Assembly (NCBI GenBank): GCA_905250125.1
Contig: CAJNOL010001320.1
Location: forward strand, 1-64,000
DNA: 64,000 nucleotides
Reading direction: 5' to 3'
From: Rotaria sordida
Taxonomy: Eukaryota > Rotifera > Eurotatoria > Philodinida > Philodinidae
The notes below the pieces were generated by a model. That model did no database searches. It was given only the letters and a program-made list of their open reading frames with translations, and had not been told where the DNA came from. Both the position numbers and the translations under genes were made by a program. The stretch's first letter is position 1, and each line of letters begins with the position of its first letter. Positions 34,183-46,309 of this stretch are shown in pieces.

Positions 34183-35778
34183 ATAGAGATAGTTATTTTC
34201 AAAGAAGCTGATTCAAAAAAAAAAATTTATAATTCTATATTGAAGAAAATAGCTTAACATGTATTTCTATTAAAGATAATAGTGGCGAGGGACCCAAGGG
34301 AGTGTTCTCGCAATCGAGAAAAGCTATCGTTTATCTCCAGCGTTTTATTGTTCACCGATTCCTAAAAAAAAATTACGTAACTGCATGCTCAAAATTCAGT
34401 CAACTTTAGCAAGAACTTTGTGATAGACTTCCGGGATTATCGACCTCTCTCAATCCTGGACACCTCTGAATAATGGAATTCATGATGAATTATTGAAAAA
34501 ATTACATTAACATTTACACAAAATAATCTATTCATCCGATATTGTATCATCTTTTCCAAATCAAACTAATCGTTCATTTGTTTGTAATTTTTCATTTTTA
34601 GTATTATCTTCCAAATCTCAGTAACAATATTTTTCAAATAAAACAAAAGATATCTATGAATTCGAAAAAATTTTAAGTTATATTTAGTACTTCCGTTTGC
34701 AAGATTTTGTCGAAAAAAATATATTTGAAAATTTTGATTACTATTAATTTTCTCATCCATCTGAAGAGTTCATTAATTTATTCTCAATTTGAGAACATTT
34801 AGCAATAAAAAAAAGTATAATCTTTCAATAAAAAACTATTAAAATAAAAGAAATTGATTACTTTGTACTTTCAAAGATCAATAGTAAATTCTATAATTAT
34901 ACAGGCCTTTAATGATATGAATGGCTTTTGTGTATTCATTATTTTCAATGCTTTCTAGTTGACACATCTTCTCTCTCTTTTCCTTTGCTCGTCTTGTGTT
35001 TATACGATAGGATCGACAGGCGATGGACATAATTGCAATTTGATTCATTTGGTATATGGAAGCATTTATATATATATATACCCAATGTTAGAAAGAAACA
35101 TATATACATATATTAATTGTTGGCGAACACATATGTCATAACGGAAACGTTTCTTCTTTTTTTTTTTTTTTGAAAAAAAAAAATCTTCAAGGCTTGATTG
35201 ATGATTATTAACATTAGAAAAGATTGTACATTTGCATAATCAGAAGCCACTAAAAATTTGTCGTCTGCTTCTCGAGAAGAGAAGAGATGGAGTTTTTTTC
35301 TTTTTTTTTTTTTTTTGTTGCTTTTTGGAACGAATAAGAATTCTCTAAGAATCTAACCAATGAAAAATTGATCCGTTCTGTAGATTTCTATCAAAAAAAA
35401 AAAAAAAAAGAAAAGAACATTGTATATATTAAAGAGAAAAAGAAAAAGGTAGTACGTAGGAGAAAGAAAAAAAAAAGAACAAATCAAATTATCTATCGAA
35501 AAAGAACGATTCACACATATATACACACATAGACACATATATTGTCAAAAGAGCATATAACATCAACAAGAAAAATACTTGATTAATTGTTCGAACGGAA
35601 AATATAATCATATATATATTTTTCTTTTTTACATTCTCATCATACAAATATTAAAAACTAATAATATATTAGTTAAAAGGAAGACGAGACAATAATTTGA
35701 TTTGTGGTGAGTATAGTAGGTTTATCATTATTTTGAGATTATTCAAAATCAATTTTGTTTTTGCTTATTTTTTTTTTA
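34183..35778. other. Upstream region of the Nkx6 gene
   Basis: No gene recognised. It includes (TA)n near 35069-35080 and several long poly-A/T runs (35158-35183, 35298-35315, 35393-35409). A GTGAGT at 35707 followed by TTTTTTTAAG at 35780 could be a 5'UTR intron of the homeobox gene. Regulatory elements are expected here but none could be named. Confidence 0.4.
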
Positions 35779-35781
35779 AGT

Positions 35782-38266
35782 ATGTTATTACCACCTTATT
35801 GGACATCTATTGAAAATTCATCATCATCATTTAATGATATTATGTTATCAACAGCAACAACATCGAATCAACATCATCAACCAAATTTTTGGTTTTCTAA
35901 TAATCATTTACCATCATTTTTTTCATCATCAACAACAGGAAATGGAGGAATAGATAAACATTCTTATATACAACAGACAACACCAATAAATAAAAATCTT
36001 TTTGATACAAATCCATGTAGTTCAAATTCAACACATTCACCACCATTAACAAATGATTTTCTTCTTACACGTTCAAATCCAGCAGCTTCATTAAATTTAA
36101 CACAATTTAATTATATTCAACAAAATCATCATCATCATTTATCATCAAATAATTTTCTTCAACGAGATGATTGGTCACAAATACCAATGACACAAACAAC
36201 AAATTCTTCAACTTCTGCTGCTGCTCTATGGGCAAAAGGTAAGTTTTTTTTTTATTGTTTTGTTTCTCTCTTACATCAAAATCATTTATATGCCATCCTA
36301 TTCTATTTATAAAAATAGAAGAGAATGAGGTTGCTCAATACCTCATATATATATATATATATATACATATACATTCATCCATCTATTCAGTATTCTATGT
36401 CTTAATGGTTATTCGATGATTGGAAGGATGATTTATAATATTTGTCGCCGGCACATTACATCTGCTTGAGCTCGTTTTTTATGCAATACAAAAAAATCAT
36501 GACAATATATTTCCGTTTTTTCATCAAGTGACATTTTTTAGCTTCATCTATCAAGTAACATTTGAATGAATATGGACATCCTATTATTTTCTTTTGACGA
36601 TTCACAGAGAGAGAAGACAATTTGTCATTTGAGGAACAAAAGAATAATCTCATCAACAATTTTAAAATAGTGTGTATTAGTAGAAACGATCTCTGTTGTT
36701 TTCTTTTCTTTGCGTGACAAATATACATATCATTCTTGTTGCTCAATTGATTTCTTGACACATTATTATTGGTTAAACTTTCGATTTTTTTTTTCCTCTA
36801 TTTTAAACACCTTATATTTGATACATATGTATGAGTGTCTTTTTAATGAGATCAACACATATTTAATGAGCAACAAATGACAAGTTTTTTTTTTTTTTTT
36901 TGCTGACGAATCAATAACACATAATATATTCGTGATCGGAAGAAAAAAAAAACAAAACAAAAATAAGATAAATTAATTGAAACGAGTCTAGAAGGTGAAA
37001 CCAATGAGCCGAAACATCTTGTAAGAGAAAAAAAGTCAAGAACGAAATGCAAATCATATTGTGTCATATTGAAAATATGTCGGCTTCGTTCTTAAAAGAA
37101 AATTTATCTTTCAATATATTGTCAATGAGCCATCATATAGTACACAAAAAAAAAAGAACATTGATCTACTCGTTCGAATACATAATTAGATTTTATTAGA
37201 GAATACGCTTCATTGCATGTCTATATAATGTATGTGATACAAAAATAATTTAATATTAGTGAAGGTAAATGATTATTACATATCGACATAGACACCATTA
37301 AAATAAAGGAGAGAAATGCACGACATCATTTTAATTCGTAAGGTATGTGTATGCGCGCATACATACACACACACACACACACTAAATGAATAGCAAACGA
37401 AGAAGAAAAAAAAAAACACAACAAGGATACATATAAATATAATCTATGATAAAAAACAAAAAAGAAACTTTTCCACTGTCATAATATCTAATTGATAATC
37501 ATATATATATGATGATCGATTGAAAAATGATTTTGCCGGTATACCATGAAATTGTCATCAAACATATATACTCAAAAGCGCATCCACTCGAAATTAAGAT
37601 CGATGTTTATGAATGCACATATGACAGACAATGGCATCATCAATGTGTGAACATGCACATGCCTTTTTTGTTTTTTGATCCCATTCTCAAGTATATTTAC
37701 AATATGTATATATGGATATTAATAAAGCGTAGATTCTGATTGCTTTTTTTTGTTTCTTTATTTTAATAATAAACAAATAATTTCTGATTGATAAATTTAG
37801 GTGTTCCGATTGATAATTCTCAAATAGCACATTATTCTGATATTGTTAATGGTAATGAATCCATAAAAGATGCTAAACGTAAAAGTAGTCGACCGACATT
37901 TACTGGTCATCAAATATTTGCATTAGAAAAAATGTTTGAAAATACAAAATATTTAGCTGGAACAGAACGTTCAAGATTAGCATCTCAATTAGCTATGAGT
38001 GAAGCACAAGTGAAAGTAAAGAGATTTTATACAAAAAAAAAATGATTCGATGTTTTCTTTTTTTTTAGGTTTGGTTTCAAAATAGGTATAAAATTTTCAA
38101 AGTCTGTTTTTTTTTTCTATTAAATATTTTTTCTTTTTTTTTGAGACGTACAAAATGGCGAAAAAAACATGCTCCTGAAATTCATGCAGCAACTGGTAGT
38201 AAAAGAACAAAACAACGAAATGATGGATCAATACCTAATCTAGAATCGGATTCGAGTTTAACTTAA
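35782..38266 (+). CDS. NKX6: Nkx6-type homeobox transcription factor
   Basis: Four exons: 35782-36238, 37801-38015, 38069-38085, 38146-38266; 810 nt, 269 aa. Exon 1 encodes a Ser/Asn/His-rich N-terminal region ([20 protein letters not shown] ... AAALWAKG). Exon 2 holds most of the homeodomain: [40 protein letters not shown] and EAQVK. The 17-nt third exon gives VWFQN plus two bases of the next Arg, and exon 4 gives [16 protein letters not shown](S/T)G.QIFALEK, TKYLAG.ER and TKWRKKHA are diagnostic of Nkx6/HGTX, a repressor of neural and endodermal patterning in bilaterians. The start was chosen at the ATG one base after a TTTTTTTAAG acceptor; an in-frame upstream ATG at 35755 would cross that acceptor. 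AATAAA lies at 38532. Confidence 0.92.
36239..37800. other. Nkx6 intron 1 with microsatellites
   Basis: A 1562-bp intron with (AT)n at 36344-36364 and (CA)n at 37363-37382, preceded by alternating GCGCGC/CATACA. No mobile element was recognised; it may hold enhancers. Confidence 0.6.
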
Positions 38267-38915
38267 TTTTTCTCTAGATGTTGTTTTGTTTTGTTTTTTT
38301 TTTATTTTAGTGTTTGAGTTATATGTGAACGAAAAGAAAAAAGAAAAAAGAAAAAAGTTTATTCTGTACATTTTCTCTCTTATTCGCGAAATTAAAATTG
38401 TTTTTTTTTTGTACGTGCTTGTTTTATATCATTACTTGAATATCCTAGAAAAAAAAAAAAAAAGGAATACGATTGTTTAATATATTAAAACAAAATATAT
38501 CAATTAGATCCGTTATATCAGAAGATGAATGAATAAATAACTTGTTGTTTTTTTTTGATTTTTAATTGGATGAAATGAAAAATAAAATATTGCAGACACA
38601 TCATTTGATTTAAATCGAAATTTTATATTGATTCTGTTCAACCAATGATCATTCGAAAATATGAAGATAAGTGAATGTTTATTATCTTCTTTTTAATTTT
38701 ATGAATCATGAACGAATGGAATTTATTAGAAGGTAGACTATTGTACGTATTAACATCAAAGGTTTTAATCGATTACAACATTTATATGGTGTTATAAGTA
38801 TTGTTTTTATATTGATGTTCAAGCTTTTAATTTCTCATCAATATAACAAAAGAAAATGATCCCGATATTACAACATAGATGTTGTAATCGAGCAGATGTT
38901 TATACGTATGCTACT
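38267..38915. other. Nkx6 3'UTR and intergenic
   Basis: The 3'UTR probably ends after AATAAA 38532. A short palindrome ATTACAACATAGATGTTGTAAT lies at 38867-38888. Nothing else was seen. Confidence 0.4.
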
Positions 38916-39280
38916 AAGGTAAGGGAAAAAAAGTTCGGAGAATTTTTTCTATAAATTATATCATAAGATGCAGTGTGAAAAGCTCTACAATTTATATAAG
39001 ACATCTTTGCTTAAAGTTGCACTTTTTGTTTTCAAAAACAATCAAATTCGAAGTAACCAAATTTCGATGCTGCGAAATAGACTTTTTCATACATGACGGA
39101 TTTTTTTATGTGATCTTTTCACTTTTTGTAAATTTTGAAAACAAAAAGTGCAACTTTGAGCAAAGACGTCTTATGTAAATTGTAGAGCTTTTCATGCTGC
39201 AACTTATGACATAATTTATAGAAAAAATTTCTCTATTTATATCGATAGAAAAAATTCTCCGAACTTTTTTCCCTTACCTT
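38916..39280. repeat. Foldback element, 365 bp
   Basis: AAGGTAAGGGAAAAAAAGTT at the left is mirrored by AACTTTTTTCCCTTACCTT at the right. CGGAGAATTTTTTCTATAAA, AGAGCTCTACAATTTA-like and AAAGTTGCACTTTTTGTTTTC words are also mirrored, leaving a loop around 39090. An extra 20-bp partial copy of the arm (ATCGATAGAAAAAATTCTCC) makes the right arm longer. It is non-coding; the frame at 38975-39178 lies within the palindrome. Confidence 0.8.
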
Positions 39281-41553
39281 ACAATAGTCTTTGTAACTAT
39301 GAATTAAAGCCTGGCACCCCATCAACGCTTTGTAAACAAAAAAGAGGAGAAAAAGAGGCATACGTTATCAATATAGATTGAATATGACTTGAAAGAGTAA
39401 AAAAGAAACGAAACTTCCAATTGTTCATAGAGATTTTTGTGCAATTGATTATGTATGCATTAGAAAGCGGGAAAATATTAGAAAAATAGTCTATTCCATT
39501 TGCGTAGTATCTGACTATAATATTACTCTATCTGACTAAGTAGACATACAGAAATAGAAACGATCAGAATTCATTAAATGTTCTTTTTTTTTGCTTTTTG
39601 TTCCTTTTTTTCGGATGACTGTGCATGTGAGAAAGGTATTTTTTCGTTTTTTTTTCAATTTTCAGCAATTTTTCCATGATACAGCCGGTTTGTGAGGAAT
39701 CGTTTGACCCCGTACTATCGAAAATGCTTGATTTTTTCTAATGAAATATAGTCATCTTCTTGTGTTCTCTAGAAAACGACTTATTTGTATTGGATAGATT
39801 GTATGATCTCTTGGTTTTTGGCCAGTGGAGCGCCCCTGTTAGTTGCTATCGCATTCTATCATATCCGACTTCTTCTAAGTATCATAAAACCGTTGTCAAT
39901 ATTAATCCATGTCAAGCGAACACGCTTGTAATCGGAGAAATACGGCGTTTCACATCATCCCGTATTGCGATCGTATAACTCCGTGATTATATGCATCGAA
40001 ATGCGATCGTTTATGGACAAACAAAGCTCGTCTACGGTTTTCGTTTTACTCTGTATTTCTTCGTATACAGTTTAGAGATATACGATCGTGCAAAATGTGA
40101 TTGTGTATGTAGAAACTTGGAAGGTGAGGAATTACTTTATTCTGACAGTAAATCAATCGCGTAAGGTAATCTAGCAACATACCATGGCATCTGTAATCAA
40201 CCTAGTAATTTTGAAGAAGCAGATATTGCTAGATACAACATGAAAACTTTTATCGGTATCTGATAAGCAGAAATCTTCAATTTATGACATTATACTATCA
40301 GAAGCTATATTGTCGAAGAAATCCTATCGAATCTGACAAGATTCTAGGATAGGTCTAGCCACCCTGGAAACTTTTTCTTATTTTGACGCATGCGTTACTC
40401 CACGAGTTAGCTATCCATTGTTAGATTCACATCACAAGCTTTCCTGGGGCTGAGAAAAATGGTCAAGAAAAATAAGCTCGATATTATCATTTCACATATC
40501 GATCTTAACCAGAAAACCTTGCCAAAATTGTGAGAGAATGATAAATTCACATTGGAAATATAATTGAGTAATTTTGCCTCCACTAGAGAGCTATAAAAAT
40601 TGGGTACCAATTAGGGATATATAACATTGCTGAAGTTGATCACTGAAATCATATAATTTAGCCTTCTTAGCTATACACCTTGACTGATGCGCACATCAAA
40701 TTGTGTTATATGATCTTTTTGTATGATATGGTAATATTAATCAATATATTCATAGATGTTTTCTCCAACAAACTATTTTTTCGTGAGAAAACAGGAAAAA
40801 GCGGCGGAGTGGAATGCTAGACTAAAGTAAAAGGTATAAATTCAGAATCTTCAAAATAATTTGTTAAAGCTATACAAATAATAACAATTTATTTTAATTC
40901 ATTAGACAAAAATTGACGATACTTTTAATATTTCACTAATTTTTTGCTATTAAATAATTATATTTTGAAACCTTTATATCTATTATTCGATACAAAATTG
41001 GATAGAATACTTTTGAGTAAAAATTAAGTATTAATTATACTTATTTATTGAAAACAGAAAGATTCTGTTGTCATGTTCACTTTATAAATACATCATTCGC
41101 AAGAATATAAAAAACTGAAGAAAATGTAATAGAACTTTTATGTGAATGATAAGAGCTCTGGATCGGATTTTTGGAGTTACATCAGTTAAAACGGTCAAAT
41201 ATTTTTATTCTTCATATGTTAATTAATGAACAAATATCATTAACAAGTAGTACAAAAAGAAGCGTATATGCTAGTCAAAAAAAAATTTGTTTTCGTAGTT
41301 TTCTCGAGTCGAAGTCGGATTTCGATATCAAAAAGTTTGACTCTGAAGAGCTTTAGTCTCAGTATAGAGACTTTTGCTTTTTATGAGTAATTACTACATA
41401 AGATTAAAAAGTTTCATTTGACAGTATAAATTCTGTTTTAGAAAAAAAAAATTATATCTGAATTTTTAAACAAATATTATATATTAAAATTATTAAGTTA
41501 TTAATAAAGTTTAGTAGTAAACATTACTATTTTGATTATCACTATACTAACTC
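39281..41553. other. 2.3-kb stretch without a recognised gene
   Basis: The part 39700-40620 is visibly less AT-rich than its surroundings, with several CGATCG words, and holds open frames of 72 and 67 codons on opposite strands. None shows a motif. It may be a decayed insertion. The remainder is plain AT-rich DNA. Confidence 0.45.
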
Positions 41554-42112
41554 AAACCATTTTTACAAAAAACCGAAAATTATTTTCGTTTTTCTCGAAA
41601 CGTGGGTTCAACAACGTGGCGCCACCAGAACTCTATCATAGTAAAAAGATAAAGTCAAATATTTTTCTTTTAGTTTGAAAGCTTGTATCTAGAGTTAGTG
41701 CACCCTCATGACCCATTTTTTAAAAAAGTCTTTTATTATCACAAAAGAAAATACCTCTATAAAAACAGCGCCATTTTTTTTAAGAAGTTTTTTGAGTCAT
41801 CAAACTTGTCGTCTCTTTTCTTCGCTTAAAAAGTAAGAATTTAAAAAAAAGGCGACGAGAAGGACTAGTCCTAAGTACAAACTTTTAAACAAAAAAACAA
41901 TTAAATATATAAAACGAAGGCCGACACAGAAATCTTGGAGATACGATAGAGCTATTTTTGACTCTCGTTTGATGAATATCTCTGTCAACATCATGATATA
42001 GGTTTGAAAATTTTACTATAGGCATCGCTCATCAATCCCAACATATCCTAAAAGTTTCATGAAATTTGAATGTTCCTGGACTGAGATCGATTTTTGAGGG
42101 GGCTGTCACAAC
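41554..42112. repeat. Dispersed repeat family C, copy 1
   Basis: About 560 bp, colinear with 54338-54897 in the same orientation. Shared words include TTTTTACAAAAAACCGAAAAT, GCCACCAGAACTCTATCATA, TAAAGTCAAATATTTTTCTT, AAGGCCGACA..GAAATCTTG, AGATACGATAGAGCTATTTT and GGACTGAGATCGATTTTTGA. No coding frame or terminal inverted repeats were recognised. Family unknown. Confidence 0.75.
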
Positions 42113-42626
42113 AAATCATTTTGAACAAAATTTTCTCAGAGAATTTTATTTAAATACATTTCGCATAGTATATTTCACGGCATCTTTTAATATTCTATAT
42201 TTTGACTTTTTGGTTAATCTCATTTTCTGATCAAGATAATATCGATCGGTTAGAAATAGAGTTATGAAAAAAAAATTCTAAATAAATTCTCCGATGAAGT
42301 ATTGTGAAATTTTCGAGTTGTCAGAATGAAATAACACTCATCATTCTAAAATTTCTCTCATTGAAAGAAATCATTTAAAATTTTGTTTCACAGAACTATG
42401 ATTAGAATCGTTTAATTTGTGTTAGAAATCTTCCTAAAGTTCTTCGAATAATAATATTGTAATTTCTAAATTCAATTGAATAATTATAACTATTCAGTTT
42501 TTCTTAGTTTATTAATTTTCTTTTTTTTTGTTATGAAAAATTTTTCTTCTACAGTTTTGAAATAATTCCAATAAAATGTTTTTCAAAAATCAAACACACT
42601 CAACAATATTACTATACATTCAAATA
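42113..42626. other. Intergenic between repeat C and TMEM216
   Basis: AT-rich sequence downstream of the convergent TMEM216 gene; nothing recognised. Confidence 0.4.
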
Positions 42627-43124
42627 TTATTCAGTTTTTATTGATGATTCAAATCGACTTTGAGCTTCTTTTACTCGTTTAATTTTTTCTTGTTTTGATA
42701 AAACAGGCATTGCTCGATTATTAAGAATAAGTGTTATAATACTGAATAATGTTTCAAATGTAATTAATGTTAAACTAATAGCTGAGAGCAGAATTTCTAC
42801 ACGTTGTGTATATGATTGTAAAATAAGAAAGAAAATAAAACCAATTATAGAAAAAAATCCATATAAAATAAAAATAATTAAAAGAATAGATTTTAACATT
42901 AAATTTCCTTTCATACCAAAATATTCTCGAAGAAATTCATTTAAACATAACATAAATATAATTGCCATTTCTAGACCAAATGCACTTGTTGCATATGGTA
43001 GATGATAATATTTAAAAATAAAAAGAGAAATTTCAAGAATAAACCAAAATATTGTATAATGAATATTTATATATAAAAGAATTTGAAGAACAGTACTCGA
43101 TTGATCAGAAACAGTGAGAAACAT
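42627..43124 (-). CDS. TMEM216: TMEM216-like ciliary transition-zone protein
   Basis: A single-exon 165-aa protein with four hydrophobic segments: LLYINIHYTIFWFILEISLF, then AFGLEMAIIFMLCLNEFLRE, then SILLIIFILYGFFSIIGFIF and ISLTLITFETLFSIITLIL. FLREYFGMKGNL corresponds to the hallmark I-R-L-F-x-G-x-K-G-N-L of the TMEM17/TMEM216 family, and LQSYTQRVEIL matches the LLQTYVLRLEV region of TMEM216. That is why TMEM216 is preferred to TMEM17. The family belongs to the MKS/tectonic complex of the ciliary transition zone. Human TMEM216 has 145 aa; here a 20-residue basic C-terminal tail is added. A TTTATATTTCAG acceptor lies 28 nt upstream of the ATG. It is intronless, unlike most genes here. Confidence 0.85.
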   Translation of the reverse strand: MFLTVSDQSSTVLQILLYINIHYTIFWFILEISLFIFKYYHLPYATSAFGLEMAIIFMLCLNEFLREYFGMKGNLMLKSILLIIFILYGFFSIIGFIFFLILQSYTQRVEILLSAISLTLITFETLFSIITLILNNRAMPVLSKQEKIKRVKEAQSRFESSIKTE

Positions 43125-43446
43125 TGGTTTGGTTTTTTTTGTTTTGTTCTTTCTGAAATATAAATTAATTAATTTATATCTTAATCGTATAAAAATGATG
43201 CTAAATAATATTCGATTAGTTATTTTCTATAAAATAAATTACAGGATTGTATAAAAAAAAGTTGTTAGAGGAATCTTTGCAAGATTAAAATATAATATTC
43301 TCTAGAAATACAATAAGGAAGCAATTCATATATAATAATGAGACGTTATTGATATCAACAATTTCTATTAAGTCCATGGGGAGCTGTCGGCCCACGTTTT
43401 TATAGACCAGGACACGAAAAAAATTAAAAATTTGGACCTGGACTCA

Positions 43447-44073
43447 CGAGGGGAGGTCACCAACTGATCAATCGCTTTTGAGTCGGAACTATGTACATCA
43501 TGTAGGTCCTAATGAGCTATGAATATCCTGAAAAGAGTTCGGGCCGCTAGCTTATTACTGTCGAGATACTGCATTTTTACGATACTTTTAAGCAAAATGC
43601 CGTGGTCTCCCTTAGGAACACCAGCAAAATTGAGTTTTGAATTTCGACTTGAAGTTTGGCACAGAAACAGATCTCAATGAGAGTAGCTTATTGTGAAAGT
43701 TTCAGATCTTTTAGTTGTTCCTATTCTGAAATAAGAATATTGGAACCCGTCGGGGGTATACGAGCAGTGTAAAAACACCCTTTTTAGCTTTATCTTAGAA
43801 TAGGAACAACCAAAAGATCTGAAACTTTCAAAATAAACTACTCTCACTGAAGCCTGTTTCTGTGCAAAGTTTCAAGTCAAAACTCAGTTTTTCTGGTTCC
43901 TGAGGGGAACCACAGCATTGTGCTTAATTAAAAATATCACAAAAATGCAGTATCTCGACAATAATAAGCTAGCGGCCCGAACTCTTTTCAGGGTATTCAT
44001 AGCTCATTAGGACCTACATGATGCACATAGTTCCGACTCAAAAGCGATTGATCAGTTGGTGACCTTTCGTCGT
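43447..44073. repeat. Foldback element, about 620 bp
   Basis: AGGTCACCAACTGATCAATCGC at 43454 is mirrored at 44044-44066. Further mirrored words are TTTTGAGTCGGAACTATGTACATC, GGTCCTAATGAGCTATGAATA, CGGGCCGCTAGCTTATTA, CAGTATCTCGAC and GAAACTTTCA..AGATCTTTT. The arms are about 290 bp each, with a loop near 43740-43785 containing CCCGTCGGGGG. It is more GC-rich than its surroundings. It ends about 300 bp upstream of the TMEM216 start codon. Confidence 0.85.
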
Positions 44074-44671
44074 CAGTCGAGTCGGAACGGACCCGAACCC
44101 GAGGTATTTCCATCAATACATGTCACCCTTCGTATACATGAACGAGTAAAGGATCAAGGAATTAGCGATTTATTTGCTATTCTCTGAAAAAAAATTCAAC
44201 GTACAGTTATATCTTGTTGCTCTATCTCTCATCTGAGGAGCAGTGAATTCACAAAAACGTGTAACTGAGTCTAAAAAAAAATAAAAGATTGGACCTGAAA
44301 AAAATAAAACTTTGAATCCAGGCCTGGAAGGATCTGCAGCTTCCTAGCGGTGGGTCCAAATTTCTACCCCTATATATCAACAATCTTTTATAATCGTATT
44401 TCATAAAATGAACTTGGAAAGTTTTTTTTTCCACATATTATGAGCCAATGAATGCATTCTAATCAGATTCTTCAGGACTGTACATATTTTATTTATATAT
44501 GATTTCATAAAGATTGCTTTCTGATTCTAATTTAACATAGAAATCTGAATGTAGAAAAATATTGTTTAATTAAATTTAAGATTAATAATGTATAAAATTT
44601 TATCTGTAATAGATTATCTTAGAACATGTGTTTATAGGCATTTGGATAAATCTATCTTATATTTTGTAAGA
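44074..44671. other. Intergenic spacer
   Basis: No gene. The tract 44330-44410 (GGGTCCAAATTTCTACCCCTATATATCAAC..) is loosely similar to 52885-52945 (GTCAAAATTTCTACCTCTATACTTCAAC..), suggesting a small dispersed repeat. Confidence 0.35.
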
Positions 44672-45210
44672 GAAAATGTCTTATCTCATTAGAATTCTCA
44701 GATCTTGAGTCACAAAAGTACTTATTTTGTTTTAATCTTGAGATAATCAAATATTTTCTTAAATTTTTTGATAAAAAAAAATGACTCTGTATTTGTCAAT
44801 TTTTATTCTCATAATTCAATTAAATGGTAAATATATAGTCAGGATGAAAAACTACATTGGATCCGATATATTTTAACAAAAAATATTTGCAACGAAAAGT
44901 CAATCCTAGCGAGACCACACACGAAATTTTCGAAAAAAATTAAATGCTGGGCCCGAGTATAAGCGTATTTGTCATAGAAAATAAGTTAGGTTAAAATATA
45001 TATAAACCGATGTAGTTTTTTATTCTGATTCCGAATTTACTATTTATTTTACATTTGAATTGAGCTATGAGAACGAAAACTGGAAAATACAGAGTCACTC
45101 TTTTTTTATCGTTTTGTCAAAAAAAAGAAAAATGAGAGAATATTCAATTATCTCAAGAATAAAACAAAATAAATGCTTTTGTAGCTTGAGAACTGGTGAG
45201 AGACATTTGA
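44672..45210. repeat. Foldback element, about 540 bp
   Basis: Arms of about 210 bp pair from GAAAATGTCTTATCTCATTA at the left to GTGAGAGACATTTGATC at the right. Shared inverted words include TTATTTTGTTTTA.TCTTGAG, AATGACTCTGTATTT, TTCTCATA..TCAATT and GATGAAAAACTACAT. The loop (44860-45010) holds CCTAGCGAGACCACACACGA. No coding capacity. Confidence 0.8.
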
Positions 45211-46305
45211 TCTTATTTTTTTTTTTGTCATAATAAAAATACTTTTAGAGCATTTAGAAAGAATCAATAATAAAAGCTAGAGATCATTTTAAAAAAGTTA
45301 TAATCATTACGAAGTTTCATTAATAAATTCTCTATGCTGAACTATCGCAATTATCTATTCATTTGACAAAGTAAAAGACGGAAGGATTATACAAAAATAA
45401 GAGCGGTTGATTTTTTGCTGATGATTTATTCCAAAAATGATAATATTATCATCTCTTTCTTTACCTTACAATTTTGTTTCTATTTAAATAGAAAATTCCA
45501 AATCAGAAAATCTTCTTTCGAAACAAACGAAAATCACTAAACAACTAGACGTGCCATTATAAGTTACATCTCTAAGGTTATGCCGCTTTCAACAATTCTC
45601 TATACAACGCCATCTGTTCGATTCCAGTTATTATATTTTGTATTTTCTGATTTGTTCAGTCCCGATAATCAGCATATCAGAAATAAAAGAATATTCATCT
45701 TTATTTGTGTATATATATATATATATATATATATTATTAATTTTAATTCTTATTCGATATTTATGTTATCATTGTTTTCCAGAAAACAATTCAATGACTG
45801 AATTTAAATATTGAATTACAAAATTATGAGCAAGTCTACAAAATGAGTTGTTTTCATAATTTTTCTTGAGTTATTATTGTTTGTTTGTTTTTTTTTGTTT
45901 GTATTATATACTTAATATTTTTCATATTTAAACAATAATTTAGAACTAGGAAAAAAATTTGTTTTTTAAATTTTTTTCCTGATTCAACGTTCCAAATGAT
46001 AATTGTAAGTAAAAATCATATACGCAAAAATTCACATACGATGATTTTTATTTGCTGATTAATTTCGCTGATAACTAAAATAAGTAATCATTTCTTTTAA
46101 TTTTATGCTTGAGTGGGCTGGGACAACAAATTTTTTTTACGACCTATGAAAAATAATTTATTAACCTAGACAGGAGTCTTGCTTCCTACGCTTGCATGTA
46201 ATTAAATTCTTATATTAATGATTCTCAAAAAAAAAAAAAAACATATTTTTGATTTTGTTCACATCACATTCCAGATTCAAGCAAAAAACACGCTCTATTA
46301 TTTTC
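45211..46305. other. Upstream region of the BCAT gene
   Basis: AT-rich intergenic DNA with a (TA)n run at 45710-45733. No gene recognised; the BCAT promoter or outron should lie at its right end. Confidence 0.4.
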
Positions 46306-46307
46306 AG
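46306..46307 (+). other. 3' splice site 2 nt before the BCAT start codon
   Basis: CTCTATTATTTTCAG is followed by TA and ATG 46310. No obvious donor is close by. Confidence 0.5.
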
Positions 46308-46309
46308 TA

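Noticed and set aside
37363..37382. (CA)n microsatellite as a regulatory element of Nkx6
   Set aside because: A simple repeat alone gives no evidence of function; noted only as intron content.
11535..40825. Shared word AAAGCGGCGGA at about 11534 and 40799
   Set aside because: Similarity stops after about 12 bases, so it is probably coincidence rather than a repeat family.
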